A stretch of 64,000 bases of DNA from Strigops habroptila (Eukaryota; Chordata; Aves; Psittaciformes; Psittacidae), in assembly GCF_004027225.2 (NCBI RefSeq), contig NC_044277.2:84270283-84334282 (forward strand). The letters are read 5' to 3'. Positions 49,606 through 62,420 of this stretch are shown here, piece after piece; the first letter of the stretch is position 1; each line of letters starts with the position of its first letter. The translations under genes and the position numbers were made by a program. The notes under the pieces were generated by a model. It had not been told where the DNA came from. It did no database searches and worked only from the letters and a program-made list of their open reading frames with translations.

Positions 49606-50116
49606 CGGATGTCTTCTTTCCTTGCACAACGGCTTGTGAGGCATCTAGCTTTTGGCAAAGCACTCAGTGTAGCCTGCAACCTTGCAGCAGCAAACAGCTC
49701 TGCTTCTGCTCACACCCTTGGCAGCTTCTTTCCCAAGAGGCCCCCACCGCAGGATACTGTGCTACCTATCCCTTCTCTCCCCTGCAATCTGTCATCACAA
49801 AGCAGTCCCTAACAGAGGCCAGCAATGATCAGTCCTGCCTTTTCCACAGCCCTCAGCCTGCTGAGTGAGAAATTATCTGACTAAACAGTAGAAGAGCAAC
49901 CATTTATGGGGAAGACTTTCTCAATCCAGAATTTCATAATAAGGGAAAGTCCGCCAAATCATATTATCAGATTATATTAATGCAATCAACCTGTGTTATC
50001 TATATGGGGTTTAGTTGCATTTTGCTCGATAGAGTCAGCTGCCTGTTGGCCTAAAATAAACACAGTGCTCAGCCCACAGCCTGCCATGAGACACCAAGTG
50101 CCCCTTTGTTTCACAG

Positions 50117-50310
50117 GGGAAACACTGTGAAAAAGCCGACTGCTGCTTGTGAAGCAGAACAGCCTCCACGAAGCAAAGAAATGCTTTGGCAACGTGATGC
50201 CCATTTCCTTGTTTGTGAATGATGATGAATATGAAGGATCCTGGAAGACATACCCAGAGGCATTTGGTGTCTCTCCCGTGCCCCCACACAGGAACTACTC
50301 CACTGTACTG
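50117..50310 (+). pseudogene. Pseudogene exon 6 relic
   Basis: A TTTCACAG acceptor-like site is followed by GGGAAAC, as at the Gly-Lys start of exon 6. Further on the frame reads ISLFVNDDEYEGSWKTYPEAF, which matches the ov-serpin s3A motif LVLVNAIYFKGSWEKKF at Val-Asn and Gly-Ser-Trp with the right spacing. About 39 extra bases separate the acceptor and the motif, so there has been an insertion or the acceptor differs. Confidence 0.42.
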
Positions 50311-51929
50311 CCTTTTTCGCTGCTTGTTTTGTGCAAGCCATCCAGAGGTGCAGACTGACAGTGGCTGTGGAGCTCAACAAAAGCCTTATGAGCCCCACAT
50401 TCATTTCAAGACAAAACAATCAATGCTTCAAGCTCCCCACATAGTTCTGCTGAAATGTGTGGGCTAGACCTAGGGGTTAGGAAAGCAGATCCATAGCTGG
50501 AGCACAGCAGCAAGCATTCAGAGTTGAGCACCTCAGCTGAAAGTGCCCCCATAGCAGTGTCTTAACTCTCTGTGGTGTCATGGGTAAATTCCACATCCAG
50601 CCTTGTGAAGGGACAAGGAGCACCAACCTGGACAAAGGAGCTGCTCTGTCTCAGTGCTTTTCCCTGCACATGACCAGCAGTGCTGACCATACTGAGCTGG
50701 GCTGGTGATGCCTTCACTTCACCTCCTCTTGACCTTTTTCTGCATGAGGCCAATGGAAAAAGCCCTAAAATTATTACCATTCGGGAGCATCCTGGTGCCA
50801 GGATCTGTTCCCAAAGCTGTGTAATTGGGATTCATTCTGCCCTCTGGACCAGGTCTCATAGCACCTGGTTAGTCTTCCCACCTCCTGACCCATAGTCCAG
50901 GAGATGCTAAAAACTCAGGATGTGCTGCTGAAGGCCACCATGTTCTCCCTCGACTCCCTGGCTCTTGCTAACACAGAAAGAAAAACATGCTGAGATCCCC
51001 AAGATACAGTGCCAGTGCTGAGACAGCCCCAGATAAGTGTAGCCCTCAGGCAGAGAAGCTGCTGGAGCACAGGCTGGGTGATTGCACCTCTGCAGGAAGG
51101 CCTGGGTTAAAGAAGAAAGAACATGTTGTGGTTATGGGCCCAGCTTTTGTCATCTGCTGCAGGGTTATTAGAGCTCCCCACAAGACAGAGGTTATCAGAT
51201 GCACGTAAGTACTTCAGGGAGAGGTGCCTCTCTGAACATTGTGTATCAGACTCTTCTGATTTGTTTCTGTTTCCCTCTTGCTGTTGTTGTATGCTTTCTG
51301 CAGATGCTTGCCACCTCTTTGAAATTATGCAGCAGGGAAGATAATGAGAAGCAGCAGCACCAACAGGGTGCCTCCCTCCTCTCTGGGAGGGAAAAAGATG
51401 TATTTCCTTCTTTCACTACTTGTTTCAGAGAGCGAAAACTGGATGAGACTGGATTGTGTCTCCCACTTTGCTGAGGGATGTAAAAAGCCATTCTGCTGCT
51501 ACTCTGTTGGCCCTTGATTTCCCAGGCATGCTCCTTCTTCAGAAATAAACTGGGAAGGGAGCAAGACTACACAGTGGTAAATTTTGGTTGAAGACAGGGC
51601 AGGACACCACCCTCCATCAATGAAGAAGCTGTCAGAGTCATCTCTTCCCAGGAGAAAGAGACTTTCTCAGCTTTAGCTTTCCTCAGGGCAGCAGAAGTAC
51701 TGGAAACAGAAGCTGGAGAGGAGCAAAGAGTGTTGCAGGCAGCAATGTTTCTGCCCACAGGGCTGACTTTCACATTTCATGGATGTAACAATCCCAGGAT
51801 GTAAGATGTAGCCAAATTCTTTGCTCAAGTGAACAAGCTTGCTCAACAGCAGGATGGAATTTGGTAGTTCCCAGAAAATGCAGAAGGAGATAAATGGCAA
51901 GGCAGATATCTTAGAAGTGCTGGAACATG

Positions 51930-52110
51930 CTCCATCCCTGGCAGTGTTCAAGGCCAGGCTGAACAGAGTCTTGGGCAACATGGTCTAGTGTGAGGCATCC
52001 CTGCCCATGGCCGGGGGATTGGAACTAGATGATCTTAAGGTCCTTTCCAACCCAAAACATCCTATGATTCTATGATTCTGTGATTCTGTCATTCTATGGT
52101 TCTATGAACT
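51930..52110 (+). mobile_element. CR1 LINE 3' fragment
   Basis: 'ccatccctggcagtgttcaaggccaggctgaacagagtcttgggcaacatggtctag' to a long tail of ATTCTATG/ATTCTGTG repeats at 52062-52108; plus orientation. Confidence 0.93.
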
Positions 52111-52724
52111 TCCTACCTTTAATTCAGGAGGTAGAGGAAGGCCTCTCCACATGGTTGTTTGGCTGTATCTTGGCAGTCCAATTCATCGGTCTCTCTGTTG
52201 TTTTCATACAGTGTGCTTCATGTTTTATACAATACCCAAATGACGAGAAAAGGTTTTATACAACGTACTACAGTGAAGCACAGTGTCTGAAGGTTAACCA
52301 ATACTTCTAAACCATGTAGCAGCCCTTGCAAGAAAAACAGGATGTTGTGACTATATGACTGTATTTAGGGAGTGAACAGCCTTTAGAAAATGAATTGAGG
52401 GCATGAAAGTGAGTGTGGAGCTAGCTGGAGCAGACAAGGGAAGAGCAAGAGTAGAAGTAACGGGGTGATTTGCCCAGAGGTGGTTGTTCAGGTCAAAGTG
52501 TGGGGTGCACTTCGCTATGAAGTGCTAAGCATGGTCTGAAACCTGCTCCTGGGAGCAAGTCAGTGCTTGGGGTGCTGAGTTTCCTAAGAAAGGCTCTGTG
52601 TTTCCAACTGTCTCCACACTTCGTGCAATGTGGAAATTTCAAGCAGGTTGATCCCATGGGGTTTATTGCCTGCTTTATTTTGCCTGGGTTTTTTTTGACT
52701 GTTGATTGACTTTCTGTATTTTAG

Positions 52725-52886
52725 AGAGAGCACAAGAATGTACTAATGATGTGTCACACAGGAAAATAGAAACTAGCCACGAGACAAGAAGAGCAAGTGA
52801 CAGTGCTGGAGCTCCCTTACACTGTGAAAGAGCTCAGCATGTTCATTCTTCTGCCAGAAAACACCAGTGATGAGTCTACCGAACAG
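52725..52886 (+). pseudogene. Pseudogene exon 7 relic with one nonsense codon
   Basis: Acceptor CTGTATTTTAG, then 54 codons in phase 0 to Glu-Gln and a GTAACA donor. The frame reads REHKNVLMMCHTGK, TAG at 52767-52769, then KLATRQEEQVTVLELPY and TVKELSMFILLPENTSDE. This matches exon 7 of SERPINB12 (MMYQKGTFKLG, VLELPYAQKTLSMIILLP) without gaps at the core. The exon is otherwise intact, so the stop codon is the clearest disabling lesion of this gene. Confidence 0.88.
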
Positions 52887-55254
52887 GTAACACTTTACAT
52901 TATAGCATGAAATTGTGAGCTGAGTGTTTTTCTGTGCCAAACCCCACTTCAGGTAAGGCATTAAATTTGTCATTACTAATTTTCAGTGGTAATCTAACAC
53001 TTGTGTATTTGTGCAGTTTGCTTCTGCATAGCAAAGCTCATTTTCTGTCTGTGCAAGAGTGAGTGAAGTATTGCAATACATGTAGGTTTTAGTCAATGTT
53101 AGTATCTCCAGAGTTTAGAAGCTTACAGTCCTGATGGTTGAGATTCACAAGTGGGACAGAAGAAATGGAGCTGTATCACAAAATTAAATTGGGTCTAATT
53201 CTGGTTTCTTCTGCCTATACAATTTTCTGCACTTATACAGTATCCATTTATAAGCTATTAAACATTGGTGATCTGATACTGGGGGAGTTATGATAGATTT
53301 ACACCCATGCCTGAGAACAGAATTCAGCCCCAAGTCTCCATCTGAGTTGGTCAGACACCTGAGCATATCAGAAAGAAAAAAGAGCCATCATGAAGTCTCG
53401 ATTTAGAAATGAACTCACACTGTTGTGTCTCTCCATGTAGCGCATAGGCAGACAAAATGAGAATATATTTGTGAATAGATCCTGTAGCTGGTTTCCAAAT
53501 ACAGGGGAAAAAATATATAGCAAACTGCAGCTCTGCAAACGAAGACATGTAGTTACAGGCTTTCCCCACTCTTAAATGAGAAAGCTTGCTGGCAGGATCA
53601 GAGCTTTGAAATCACCCCACAAGCATTTGATATTGTTCCAGCTCCTCTTTACCTCCTGTGGCTTAGTGGTAAAGCTTACTTTGTACAAGATGGAGGTTTC
53701 GAAAAACAGTCAAATGGTACTTTCCACCAGCAGTAGCAGTGGTTGTGTCTGCTGCTATACCACAGGGACACTGTTCCACTGGCCCACAAATAGACAGTTG
53801 CACGGGAAGCATTGCATCATGATTTCCCAAACATCCTCAAAGTCCTTTCATCAGCATTATGTTGTTAGATATCTGCCTTCATCTGGAACAGTGTGAGATG
53901 TTTCTGTGAGTGGATAGATTTCACATGGGTGTCCCAGGTCAAATACCAAAGCTACTGGACATCATGTTCTGCCAAGACATTCTTGTTCACATCCAACAAG
54001 CACGCAAGACCAAAATAGCAGGAAGTACTTTGCATATTCTGCATAAAATAATGGTTCATGGAAGCATATTGTTTTAAATTCCATTTTTTTCTAATATTTT
54101 ATACTGTGTAGTTAAAGTATCTTGTTTTATGAAGGTTGTTGGTAAGTAGTACTGGTCACAGGTTCTACATTAGATTATACATAAATGTTTACAACCGGCT
54201 GGGATACAAGTATCTGGTATTCACAAGGTGATGTATCTGGCTTACAGGCAGGCCAGAAATGAAGAGGCTGTCAAACTGTCAAATTTTATCTGAGATAATG
54301 TGAGAGCAACAGCTTTATCGATGGTAAAAGTCAGTGCAACTGAGAGAAAGCAGAAATGGGGAGAGACATAGAGAACTTCATTTTCAGGAGTCCTTGGCCA
54401 CCCCAGGCATGTAGATAGGGAATTTAAATTGCAGAATGATGAAACAATATATTATACAAGTTCCATGTCAGGATGGGGAAAACATACTATTTGCACATCC
54501 ACATTGTTCCATGGCCTGAAGAGGAGCCTTTTTCCATGTGAACAAATTCTCTTTTCACACCTCCTCTGGAGATGAACCAGTTTACATTGGCTATGTTTTC
54601 AAATTATACACCTGCCAGTTCCTCACAGGGTTTGGCTGCTTGGGAAGGGTATTTCCTAATTTTATTTTGTTTTCAAAAGTTGGTCACTAACAATATGTGA
54701 ACAATATTGATTATCACGCCCTACTTCTGGACCACAATACATCTGATTTCACTAGCTGTAAGGACTGGCAAAGGCATCCCCACACTTTTATGCTAATAAT
54801 ATATCGGACTATGAAGCAACTCCATGATATGACTAGCTATGGAAATCAGACCACAAGGATTGTCACGGGAAGAACAATTACTGCTAACATCCAGTCTGGT
54901 GGCGAAAAGCAATACCTTTCTCCCCAGAATTGTGAAAATTATGCAATGTTCTACAGGGCTGAGCAGCCCCAAAGGGAGTTTCCGGTTTCCAAGTCCATAA
55001 TTTGTTGAAGTAGCTCAGTAACTAACAATACTCACAGTGTTTTGGGTAATGTGATTAGTGTAGCAATAAGTTCTTGGTCATGAATACATCTACAATAATT
55101 ACGTTTTACTACCCAAGAGACACTCCCAAACACTACATCTTGTGCAAAGAATAAATTGACTAATGAATATTTGCATGAGTTGGCCAGTTAACATACATCA
55201 AAGTTTGAAAATGTCTAGATGTAACTGTTCTAATTTACAGTCAGGATGATTTAG

Positions 55255-55455
55255 GACAGAGATGAGTTAAAACTCCAGGGATAAGGAAGCAATGAAACAT
55301 CCAGAGATTTGGAAACTCCTTGTCTAGAAGCTTCTAAAACCAGGTTCAATAAACACCTATTAACTGTAGTGGAGACATCTTTGATCCTGCCTTAGGGCAG
55401 CAGATGCACTAGACAGTCTCAAGGCTCCTTCCATCCACACATTTCTGTCATTTCC
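55255..55455 (+). mobile_element. Old CR1-like LINE fragment
   Basis: 'accaggttcaataaacacctatta' and 'gggcagcagatgcactagacagtctcaaggctccttccatcc' resemble an older plus-strand CR1 3' region; the tail ATTTCTGTCATTTCC is decayed. Confidence 0.6.
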
Positions 55456-57039
55456 AAACAGAACGAATTAATGGTTACATGGAATTGCAAAAGAAAAACA
55501 AAGATTTGCTCAATGTATCTGTTAAAAGTTATTATGAGATCTGTTGGTGGGAATAGATTTTTTATTCTTTTTTTGTACACTTTACTTTTGGAAGCTTCAT
55601 TTGCCACATGGAAAACAGATTTTATCAACTTATTCTACGCTAAAACCATTGCCCAACTGTTGTATTTTCCATGGTTGGGTACCGGAGCCACAGAGGAAGT
55701 AGTCTGCACACTATGTAGATTGTGGCTAGTGGCTGAATGCATATTTTGCAGTAAATCTCTACCATTTCTTCAGGTATGAAATGTTTCCAAGCAGCCCTTT
55801 CTTCTTTACAACTCAGCTCCAAGAACAATATAAAAATGAACCCCAATCTGTGTTGGATGTATTGCATTCTCCAAAGCATTTGGGAATCTCTCACCAAATT
55901 TCATTTAAATTAGCTCTGTAAAAATTGTCGTGGTAATCCCCAATTCTCTAAAGATACACTGTGTTCTATGATTTATTACCTACTTAATTATATATTACGT
56001 CTGTTAGAGATGAAACAATAAATGCCTGTGATGAGAGTTTACTGCTCTTCGATATCCTCAGTAACACTGAAAAGCTGGAGTATTCTAAGGAGAAACACTT
56101 AAGTGATAAAACTCAAGGAATTTCCTTTTCACAAGTGCATAAACATGCCAAACTCCCATTTCTGTCACCTGAAGCCCCAAAAAGTCCACCAGAATTATGA
56201 TAGGCAAATTTCTCTTTGAATTTGTGCTCTCTTTGAGATTCAAATCTCTCTTTGAATTTGGGTTTTCATCATTTTCTGGGCTGCAAAATGACCGGTTTGG
56301 AGGATTACTGGGGCCTCAGCAGTGAAATAATAAGAAGTGACGTCTTGATAGACCACTGCAATATCATCTATTGACTGTTGTCTAGATTGAAATTCTGATG
56401 TTTCATGTCAGCAGAATTGTCATTCGTGCATACATTTCATTGCTAAAAAACAAGCCCAAAGCCAGTTGCTGTCTTTGTAGGGATGAACGTCAAAATGCAA
56501 ATCAGTCTCTGTTGCACTTTCAAAACCTCGGACAACAGTTCCATTGCAAGAAAATATCTATTATCTCTTTCAGTGGTTAATCACTATAGAAAAACAGCCT
56601 CTGTTTTAAAAGGCAAACAAGGTCTTCTACTGCCTTCATCACTGCACCCCGCAATGCTGGCTGACAAGAAAAGCTATGCATTGAGATCAACAGAATTTTA
56701 ACTACTGGAGATAGATCTAGGAGAGGAATATTTATAGATATTCTGCATTTCACAGCTTTAAAAAATGTTGTGTTTGTTATTTAAGTAAAAAGACCTAGCT
56801 TATAAAATGATTTAAACTGCCACACAGGAATGATATTCAGACATATCATAGATGAGATCAGTCACACAACCTGGATTAGGTGGCGTTATAAAATAGCATC
56901 GTGGAGAAATGTCTATCTAGCCATAATCCCTTACTCTGTGGAAGCCGGTTAAGAAGGAAAATGCAGACATCCTTGCTTACAAATGTAATTTCCTGTTAGT
57001 TGTGGCTCATGAGCAGGTGAGAAAGGTTGGGAGCAGAGA

Positions 57040-57240
57040 AGGTACAGCAAGCAGAACTGATTGCATTGTTAGAGCTTTCTTTGGATGCCAAGAAGATAAG
57101 TGAATCAAGTGTCGTGTCTAAATGTCCCTGGAGACTAAAGTGGTCCATTGCAATCATGGAAAGAGTTCTGGCACAGAAAGAAGTTCAGGTGGAAGAAAAC
57201 AGTGCTGAGCTCACCGTTTCCCCGGCAAGCTGAATGACCA
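57040..57240 (+). pseudogene. Pseudogene exon 8 relic
   Basis: The frame reads AELIALLELSLDAKKISESS, which aligns with SERPINB12 NLNEVLQEMGMTDIFNESK with a small indel. The DNA then tracks SERPINB12 exon 8 (TGAATCAA, GTCGT, CTGG-ACT, GTCCAT) to a hinge-like KEVQVEENSAEL. The reactive loop and C-terminus are not readable, and TGA at 57231-57233 closes the frame. Indels make the edges approximate. Confidence 0.5.
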
Positions 57241-57299
57241 GGATGAGGTGGCCCAAGTCTCTGCAAAATTGACGCTCATCAATTCCAGAAGTCCGTTAC

Positions 57300-60200
57300 T
57301 GGTAAATTCAGTACTGGAGAGTCAGGAAACAGCAGTGCAATTTAGAAGCTGATATGTGCTTTTCACTAGGTTTTTCACTCATACAGCCTGAAAATCACAG
57401 GAATTAATACCAGACCTTGCTCACATGGGGCTTCTCAAATGAGCTGAGACCATCAGGAACATCTGAAGTCTCTCCCACTTCTTCATCAACTTCAAGGCGT
57501 ATTTTTCTGTCATGCTAAAGTTGCTGTTGATCACCACAGATGCTTTATCACTCTAATTGCTCTGATACGATGTATAAGGCTTGTTATTTTTTGTGATGCT
57601 TACACAGCAGATGTAAATAGGCAAATAGGGTGGGCCCTCTTGGTCCTTGGCCAGTGAAAATCACAGGAGTCCTTGTTTGTTCTTGCTATTCAGCAACTCT
57701 GCTTATCCAATCATACCTTTACTCACAGGCAACCTCAGACACATCAGGTACTCTGTAATTACCACCTAAGCAGTCTCAGAGTGGTAGCAGAATATGCATT
57801 TTGTCAGATGAAAAGGCTAAGAAGAGCCTTTGGTGTTAAGCTGAAGATCAGCCTCTGGTTCTTCAACAAGAACCTGCTTCCCTGCTGTGTCCTGCAGACA
57901 CTGACAGCAAGAGAAGCATATGACTACAAATGGTGAAAACAAAGCCAAGGGAGATCTATAGCCATGCAGGCTTGCTGCAGGTTATTCTACTTGCATCAGA
58001 GAATAATCACAAAGGATGTGCTGATGGTCTGTTCTGTACAGAGTAAGTCATTGCTTCTTGCTGTAAAATTGTGTTTTGCTATGACTGCAAACAGGTAAAC
58101 AGTGCAGGTAACCAGTGCTGAATGAAACTTGTCCCTGAGGATGCAGCACTATTTACAATCCTAGCTAAATGTGTGGAATTTTAGGGGTAGGAAGCAGCTC
58201 AGTCTGGGATCCACTCCTCCGTGCCTGAAAGCAACTTTACCATGACAAGCACCAGGCCACCACCCAAAAGGGCTGTCTTTGGATCGGCATTCTCTCCAGA
58301 GCAGCCTAACTATGTAAACCAAAATCTGTCACTTCTTTTGCGCTTGCAGTGCTTTTATATCTTCATCTTCCTTTCCATGCAATGCATCTCAGCAATTATT
58401 TCTCTGTAACTTAAAAAAAAAAAAATATAAAAAAAATCCTCCTGTTATTGATCTTTTCCTGTTAGGAGGCTTACTTTTGGAAAGGAATAAAGACAGTCTC
58501 CTGATTCTGACACTACCATGACCATTTTTCTCCTTTTCATTTTCCTCTGGCCAGCAATGAACCTTTGCATTATTCCAAGAGCAGGAAGTCACAGGGCTGG
58601 CAGGGGTGCTGCGAGTCCTAGTCCAGCTCCCTGTCCAAAGGCAGGATGAGCTGTAGCTTTGTCTTTTCCAGGAGGCATGTGTGTACTGAGTTTCCTCAGA
58701 ACCTACAACACAGGAGATCCTTCAATCTACTTGAACAAAATCTCCTGTGTTCTTCAGACATTCCTGTTAGAGTACTATGCCTGTCTAAACCACCCTCTAA
58801 CCTGTGTTATACTAATCTAGAAGAGCAGAAAATATCAAAGGAAGAGACTAGAAGAGCAGCAGAAAATGTTTCTTTCTGTGAATAAATGCCAGTCCAGCTA
58901 CTTCATTAGATATAATTTGGTCACTGACAGAAAATGATCCACGTGAAACAAACGTCCACCAAATGGAGCAATGGAGCAACAGAGCAACAGTTAATCTTTA
59001 GGATAACTCAAAAATGTAATACCAGCAGAAGTACCTAAAGAAATAGAGAAATAACAAACAACAGCTAAGAAACCTCTTTGCTTAAGACAGTTAAGATGAA
59101 CTCAAAAATATCAGAAAACTAAGGAGGGCTAGGAGTGTTGTGTTTCACTTTGCTAACATATTAGATAACTTGAACTTTGCCATGGAAGATTCATGCACAG
59201 AAGAATTAATTTTATGGGGACTTGTGGCTCCAACACACCCCCCTGTGCCAAAAGGACATGATTTATTGTGCTCCCGGATTGTGATTTTTCATTCACCATA
59301 TTAATTTGTGTTCAAGATTGCCAGTATTCTTGAAAGACGATATGTAATTGTGTCTTGCTCCTTGAAAGCCATCTCCCTTCTGTTCTGGGAAGTGACTGAA
59401 TGCTACTCTGAGTTACACTTGTTGCATCTTGCTGCTCCTACTTGCATACCTTCTGCTTTTATATTGCACAGCATTTTTCTTCCAACTGTGCTATGCCTAG
59501 TGCCAAAAATAAGAATGCAGAGACCAGCCCACCACTGCAAGAAAGGGAACAGCATCTGACTGGTCCTGTTCTGCAGTTTTCTTTAGATGCCAACATGAAG
59601 AACAGGCTCAGGAGCTGGGTTTTGAAGTGACTGAGTGCAGAGCACTCACTTCCTCAGCAGAAAACAGGAAAGCAAAACAGGCACTTCTTTGGGAAGTTTT
59701 CTTGCCCTGACATTCAGCATGTAAAACCAGCCTGGACGACTTTCTTCCCTTCAGGCAAAATCTGTGCAGGTCTAATCCTCTTGTCCTCAGGCAATGACCA
59801 AGGCTTGTCCTTGAATGACCAGTGCATTTTTATTCCTGTTTCCTCCAAGAAAAAAGATATGAGAAAATTCAAACTTGAAAAGAAATAAACTTGTGAATAT
59901 CTTATGACTGATATGAAACTGCCTTCAGAGTTTCCTAAATGCCAGAGAAGCCTAGTATATGGTGGGGTTGATACTTAAGTATATGTTAGTAGTAGTAACT
60001 AGAGTACTTACAAAACAGTGTTATCAGTGTTTGTGCTTGCATACACTCATGCAAATACTTGCCCACCCACACACCATATCAACCTAAATGTGAAGAAAGA
60101 TTTTCTTTTTAGGAAAATAACCCAAGAAACATAATACCACTTAAAACTAGGTTTCTCTGTCTCTGCTGCCTATGCTTTGCTGAAGCAATATAAGGCGAGG

Positions 60201-62234
60201 ACCAGACTTCCCCAGAGCCACTGATAAAAATAAAGAGTAATGAGGTGTTCTGGGCTAAACTTAGCTGACACATCAGTGTCTTGTGGATAGCCCGCCTGGA
60301 CAAAACTTGTCCAGCTTTCCTGTAAACACACCTGCAGAATGCAAGGTTTTGAAAGAAGGCTATGTAGACAGGGATAATTTCTCTAACCCTTTTGCCACAA
60401 ATGTCTTCCCCACTTACAGTAGAAATATCAGGAATCCCCAGGAGAGGAACAAGACTCTCATATTTCCATCAGGAAAATTTAAGGAAATGCAGGTGATGCA
60501 TGGGGAGCCCCAAACTGCAGTGTCTCTGCAGCTCTGGAACCACTACCTTATGTCACAATTGGCCAAATAGATACTTTTATATTTTTTCTTTCCCTTGTTA
60601 CTGTGCCATCTGCAGAAGTTTTAGTAATTAATTTCCATTGCAAAAATGTATGTTTGCATTTAATGGTGTCACTTCTGACAGCAACACGTCTGATTTTGTA
60701 GAATTTATTTTTTGTACATATAAAAACCCCGAAATCTCCTTTGTTTCTAGGAGTTTGCATTCCTTTTATGATTAGGTAGGTTGTTTGGTTTTTTTCACAC
60801 CTTAAAATTGTGGCTCCTTTCTGAAGTCCTAGGGATAAGGAAAAATTCAAGATTCCACAAAAGGTCCCATAATTATAGTAGCTGGTTGCAACAGACAAGA
60901 ATGTGATTCATCATGAGCAAAAATTATGCTGCCACTGGGAGTGGCAATGGCTTTATATCCCATTGCTCCAGAAGCCTTGTCATCAAGCTCAACAGTCAAG
61001 TTGACACCATCAGTCCTGAGGAGAAGGTAAATATCTCCCTGACCTTTAATTCTAACCTTTACATTACAAATGGCAGAAGTATGAAATGTCTAAAGATTGA
61101 TACATGCATTAGTGATGTACATATCTGCTTAGCACATATATACCGTACATAACTTTCTGAGGAATTGACAATATTGTCAAGATGCTGTGCAACGTTTTGA
61201 ATTACATTAAAATGTATGGGCTGTGTGATGGAGCTGAGCTTATCTTGTACAATGGCTTTACCAGGTGTGTTTCTAAAGAAGGTTAAACCCAAACCTTTTC
61301 CCACTTCTTCTGCATGACCCAGAGTGGTAATTTGTGAGAGCATAATCTTTCTACACCATTCCTTCTTTTAAATATTTATACAGATAATTGAATTCTTCTT
61401 GTGTACTGGGGGAAAGTCATCTTCCATACCTGTGGAGAAAGTTATTCAGACTCAGTAAGAATCAAAACAAGGGTGACTTAAAATAGTGGAAACTCCGAAA
61501 TACCAAACTGACTTTCTAATGGATCAGATGATTCTATGTCATTTTACTGGATGAAGAGACAGGGAAAAAGCTTTCGTGAGAAAGGAACTCTGTCCTAGGT
61601 GCAAGATGTGAAGAGTTTTGCAGAACATTCAAGATCATCTGCTAGGAATGATTTTGACTAACTGGAGTATATTTGGGAAAAATATTACAGCTGCAGATAA
61701 AATAAAAAATATAACTGTAGTTTTCCACTAATATACAATGTGCCTTTGCTGAAATCTTACTAAGTGAACCTATCTGTAGTTCAATTTTCTGTCAAACATT
61801 TGTTAAGGAACCAGCCTTAGAAGGACACAATATGTGAGACACAGCTGATTAATACACACAAAGATTTTAGAGAGACAGAGAGTGAGGTATAGTCAAGGGT
61901 TGTAATTAATAAGCACTGTGCCTAAAGGATTCGAGGCAAGAAAGATAAAGCGAGCTGGAACTGTGGTTGGAACAAAGTTAGGGCTAAGTGACAAAGCCAT
62001 AGCTAGTGCTTGAGCTGGAGAAACAGCTGAGCTCAGAACACTGAAAATCTGTTTCTCCTACCATTCAGGGTGCTGGTTTTCAGACTCGCTGTGAAATCCC
62101 AGACGTGGTGAATCAGGAATCTTCCATAAAGCGCTGAACAATTTACTGCAGAAAACTTTTCTGCGCTCTACCAAGGCATCTAAGCTTAGCAGGTGTAAGG
62201 ATGAGGAGCCTAAATCTTTGTTTCCCTTGTTGCA
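57300..62234. other. Region upstream of the SERPINB11-like gene
   Basis: About 5 kb with an old CR1-like fragment near 58585, an A-rich run at 58411-58434 and no supported gene. A non-coding first exon of the SERPINB11-like gene should lie here. An ATATAAGG box occurs near 60188, but I could not assign an exon to it. Confidence 0.45.
58585..58800 (-). mobile_element. Possible ancient LINE (CR1/L3-like) fragment
   Basis: 'gagtcctagtccagctccctgtccaaaggcaggatgagctg' resembles the reverse complement of an old CR1-type 3' region. The remainder is too diverged to delimit. Confidence 0.4.
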
Positions 62235-62252
62235 GGCAACCACAGTGCCACA

Positions 62253-62420
62253 ATGTGCTCTCTCAGTGCAGCCAATGCCAAGTTCTGTCTGTACTTTTTC
62301 AGAGAGCTGAGCAAAGGGAAAAGAAATGAAAACATCTTCTTCTCCCCACTAAGTCTCTCAGCTGCCTTTGGGATGGTTGTCCTCGGAGCCAGGGGCAACA
62401 CACTAGAACAGATTGAGAAG
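62253..62420 (+). CDS. SERPINB11-like exon 2, residues 1-56
   Basis: The exon begins at 62235 after CTTGTTGCAG. ATG at 62253 has A at -3. It ends Glu-Gln-Ile-Glu-Lys before GTGGGT; 168 coding bases, the usual ov-serpin length. Confidence 0.93.

Larger units (their letters stand above)
46838..57240 (+). pseudogene. Decayed ov-serpin (clade B) pseudogene, exon relics in canonical order
   Basis: Between SERPINB12 and the SERPINB11-like gene, pieces resembling ov-serpin exons 2, 4, 5, 6, 7 and 8 occur in that order and all on the plus strand: about 46838-46942, 48081-48165, 49514-49605, 50117-50310, 52725-52886 and 57040-57240. Exon 7 is the firm anchor: correct phase, intact AG and GT, 54 codons, one nonsense codon. 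Exons 4 and 8 are fair, exons 2 and 6 suggestive, exon 5 weak. No exon 3 relic was seen. Introns contain later CR1 insertions (47435, 51930, 55255). The parent subfamily is unclear; the exon 4 relic recalls ovalbumin/SERPINB11-type sequence. It was probably made by tandem duplication of a neighbouring ov-serpin and then lost. Confidence 0.65.

Noticed and set aside
53645-53712. tRNA-like string (GCTTAGTGGTAAAGC D-arm-like, GGTTTCGAA T-arm-like)
   Set aside because: The acceptor and anticodon stems do not pair and the T arm has an extra base; at best a decayed tRNA-derived fragment.
55450-55560. Possible serpin exon 8 start (NELMVTWNCKRKTK)
   Set aside because: It directly abuts a CR1 tail and matches poorly after the first residues; the segment at 57040-57240 is a better exon 8 candidate.
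59575-59630. Peptide LDANMKNRLRSWV resembling ov-serpin exon 5 (KINSWV)
   Set aside because: Only a few residues match, it is followed at once by a stop, it lies out of order relative to the other relics, and the upstream half of the exon is absent.
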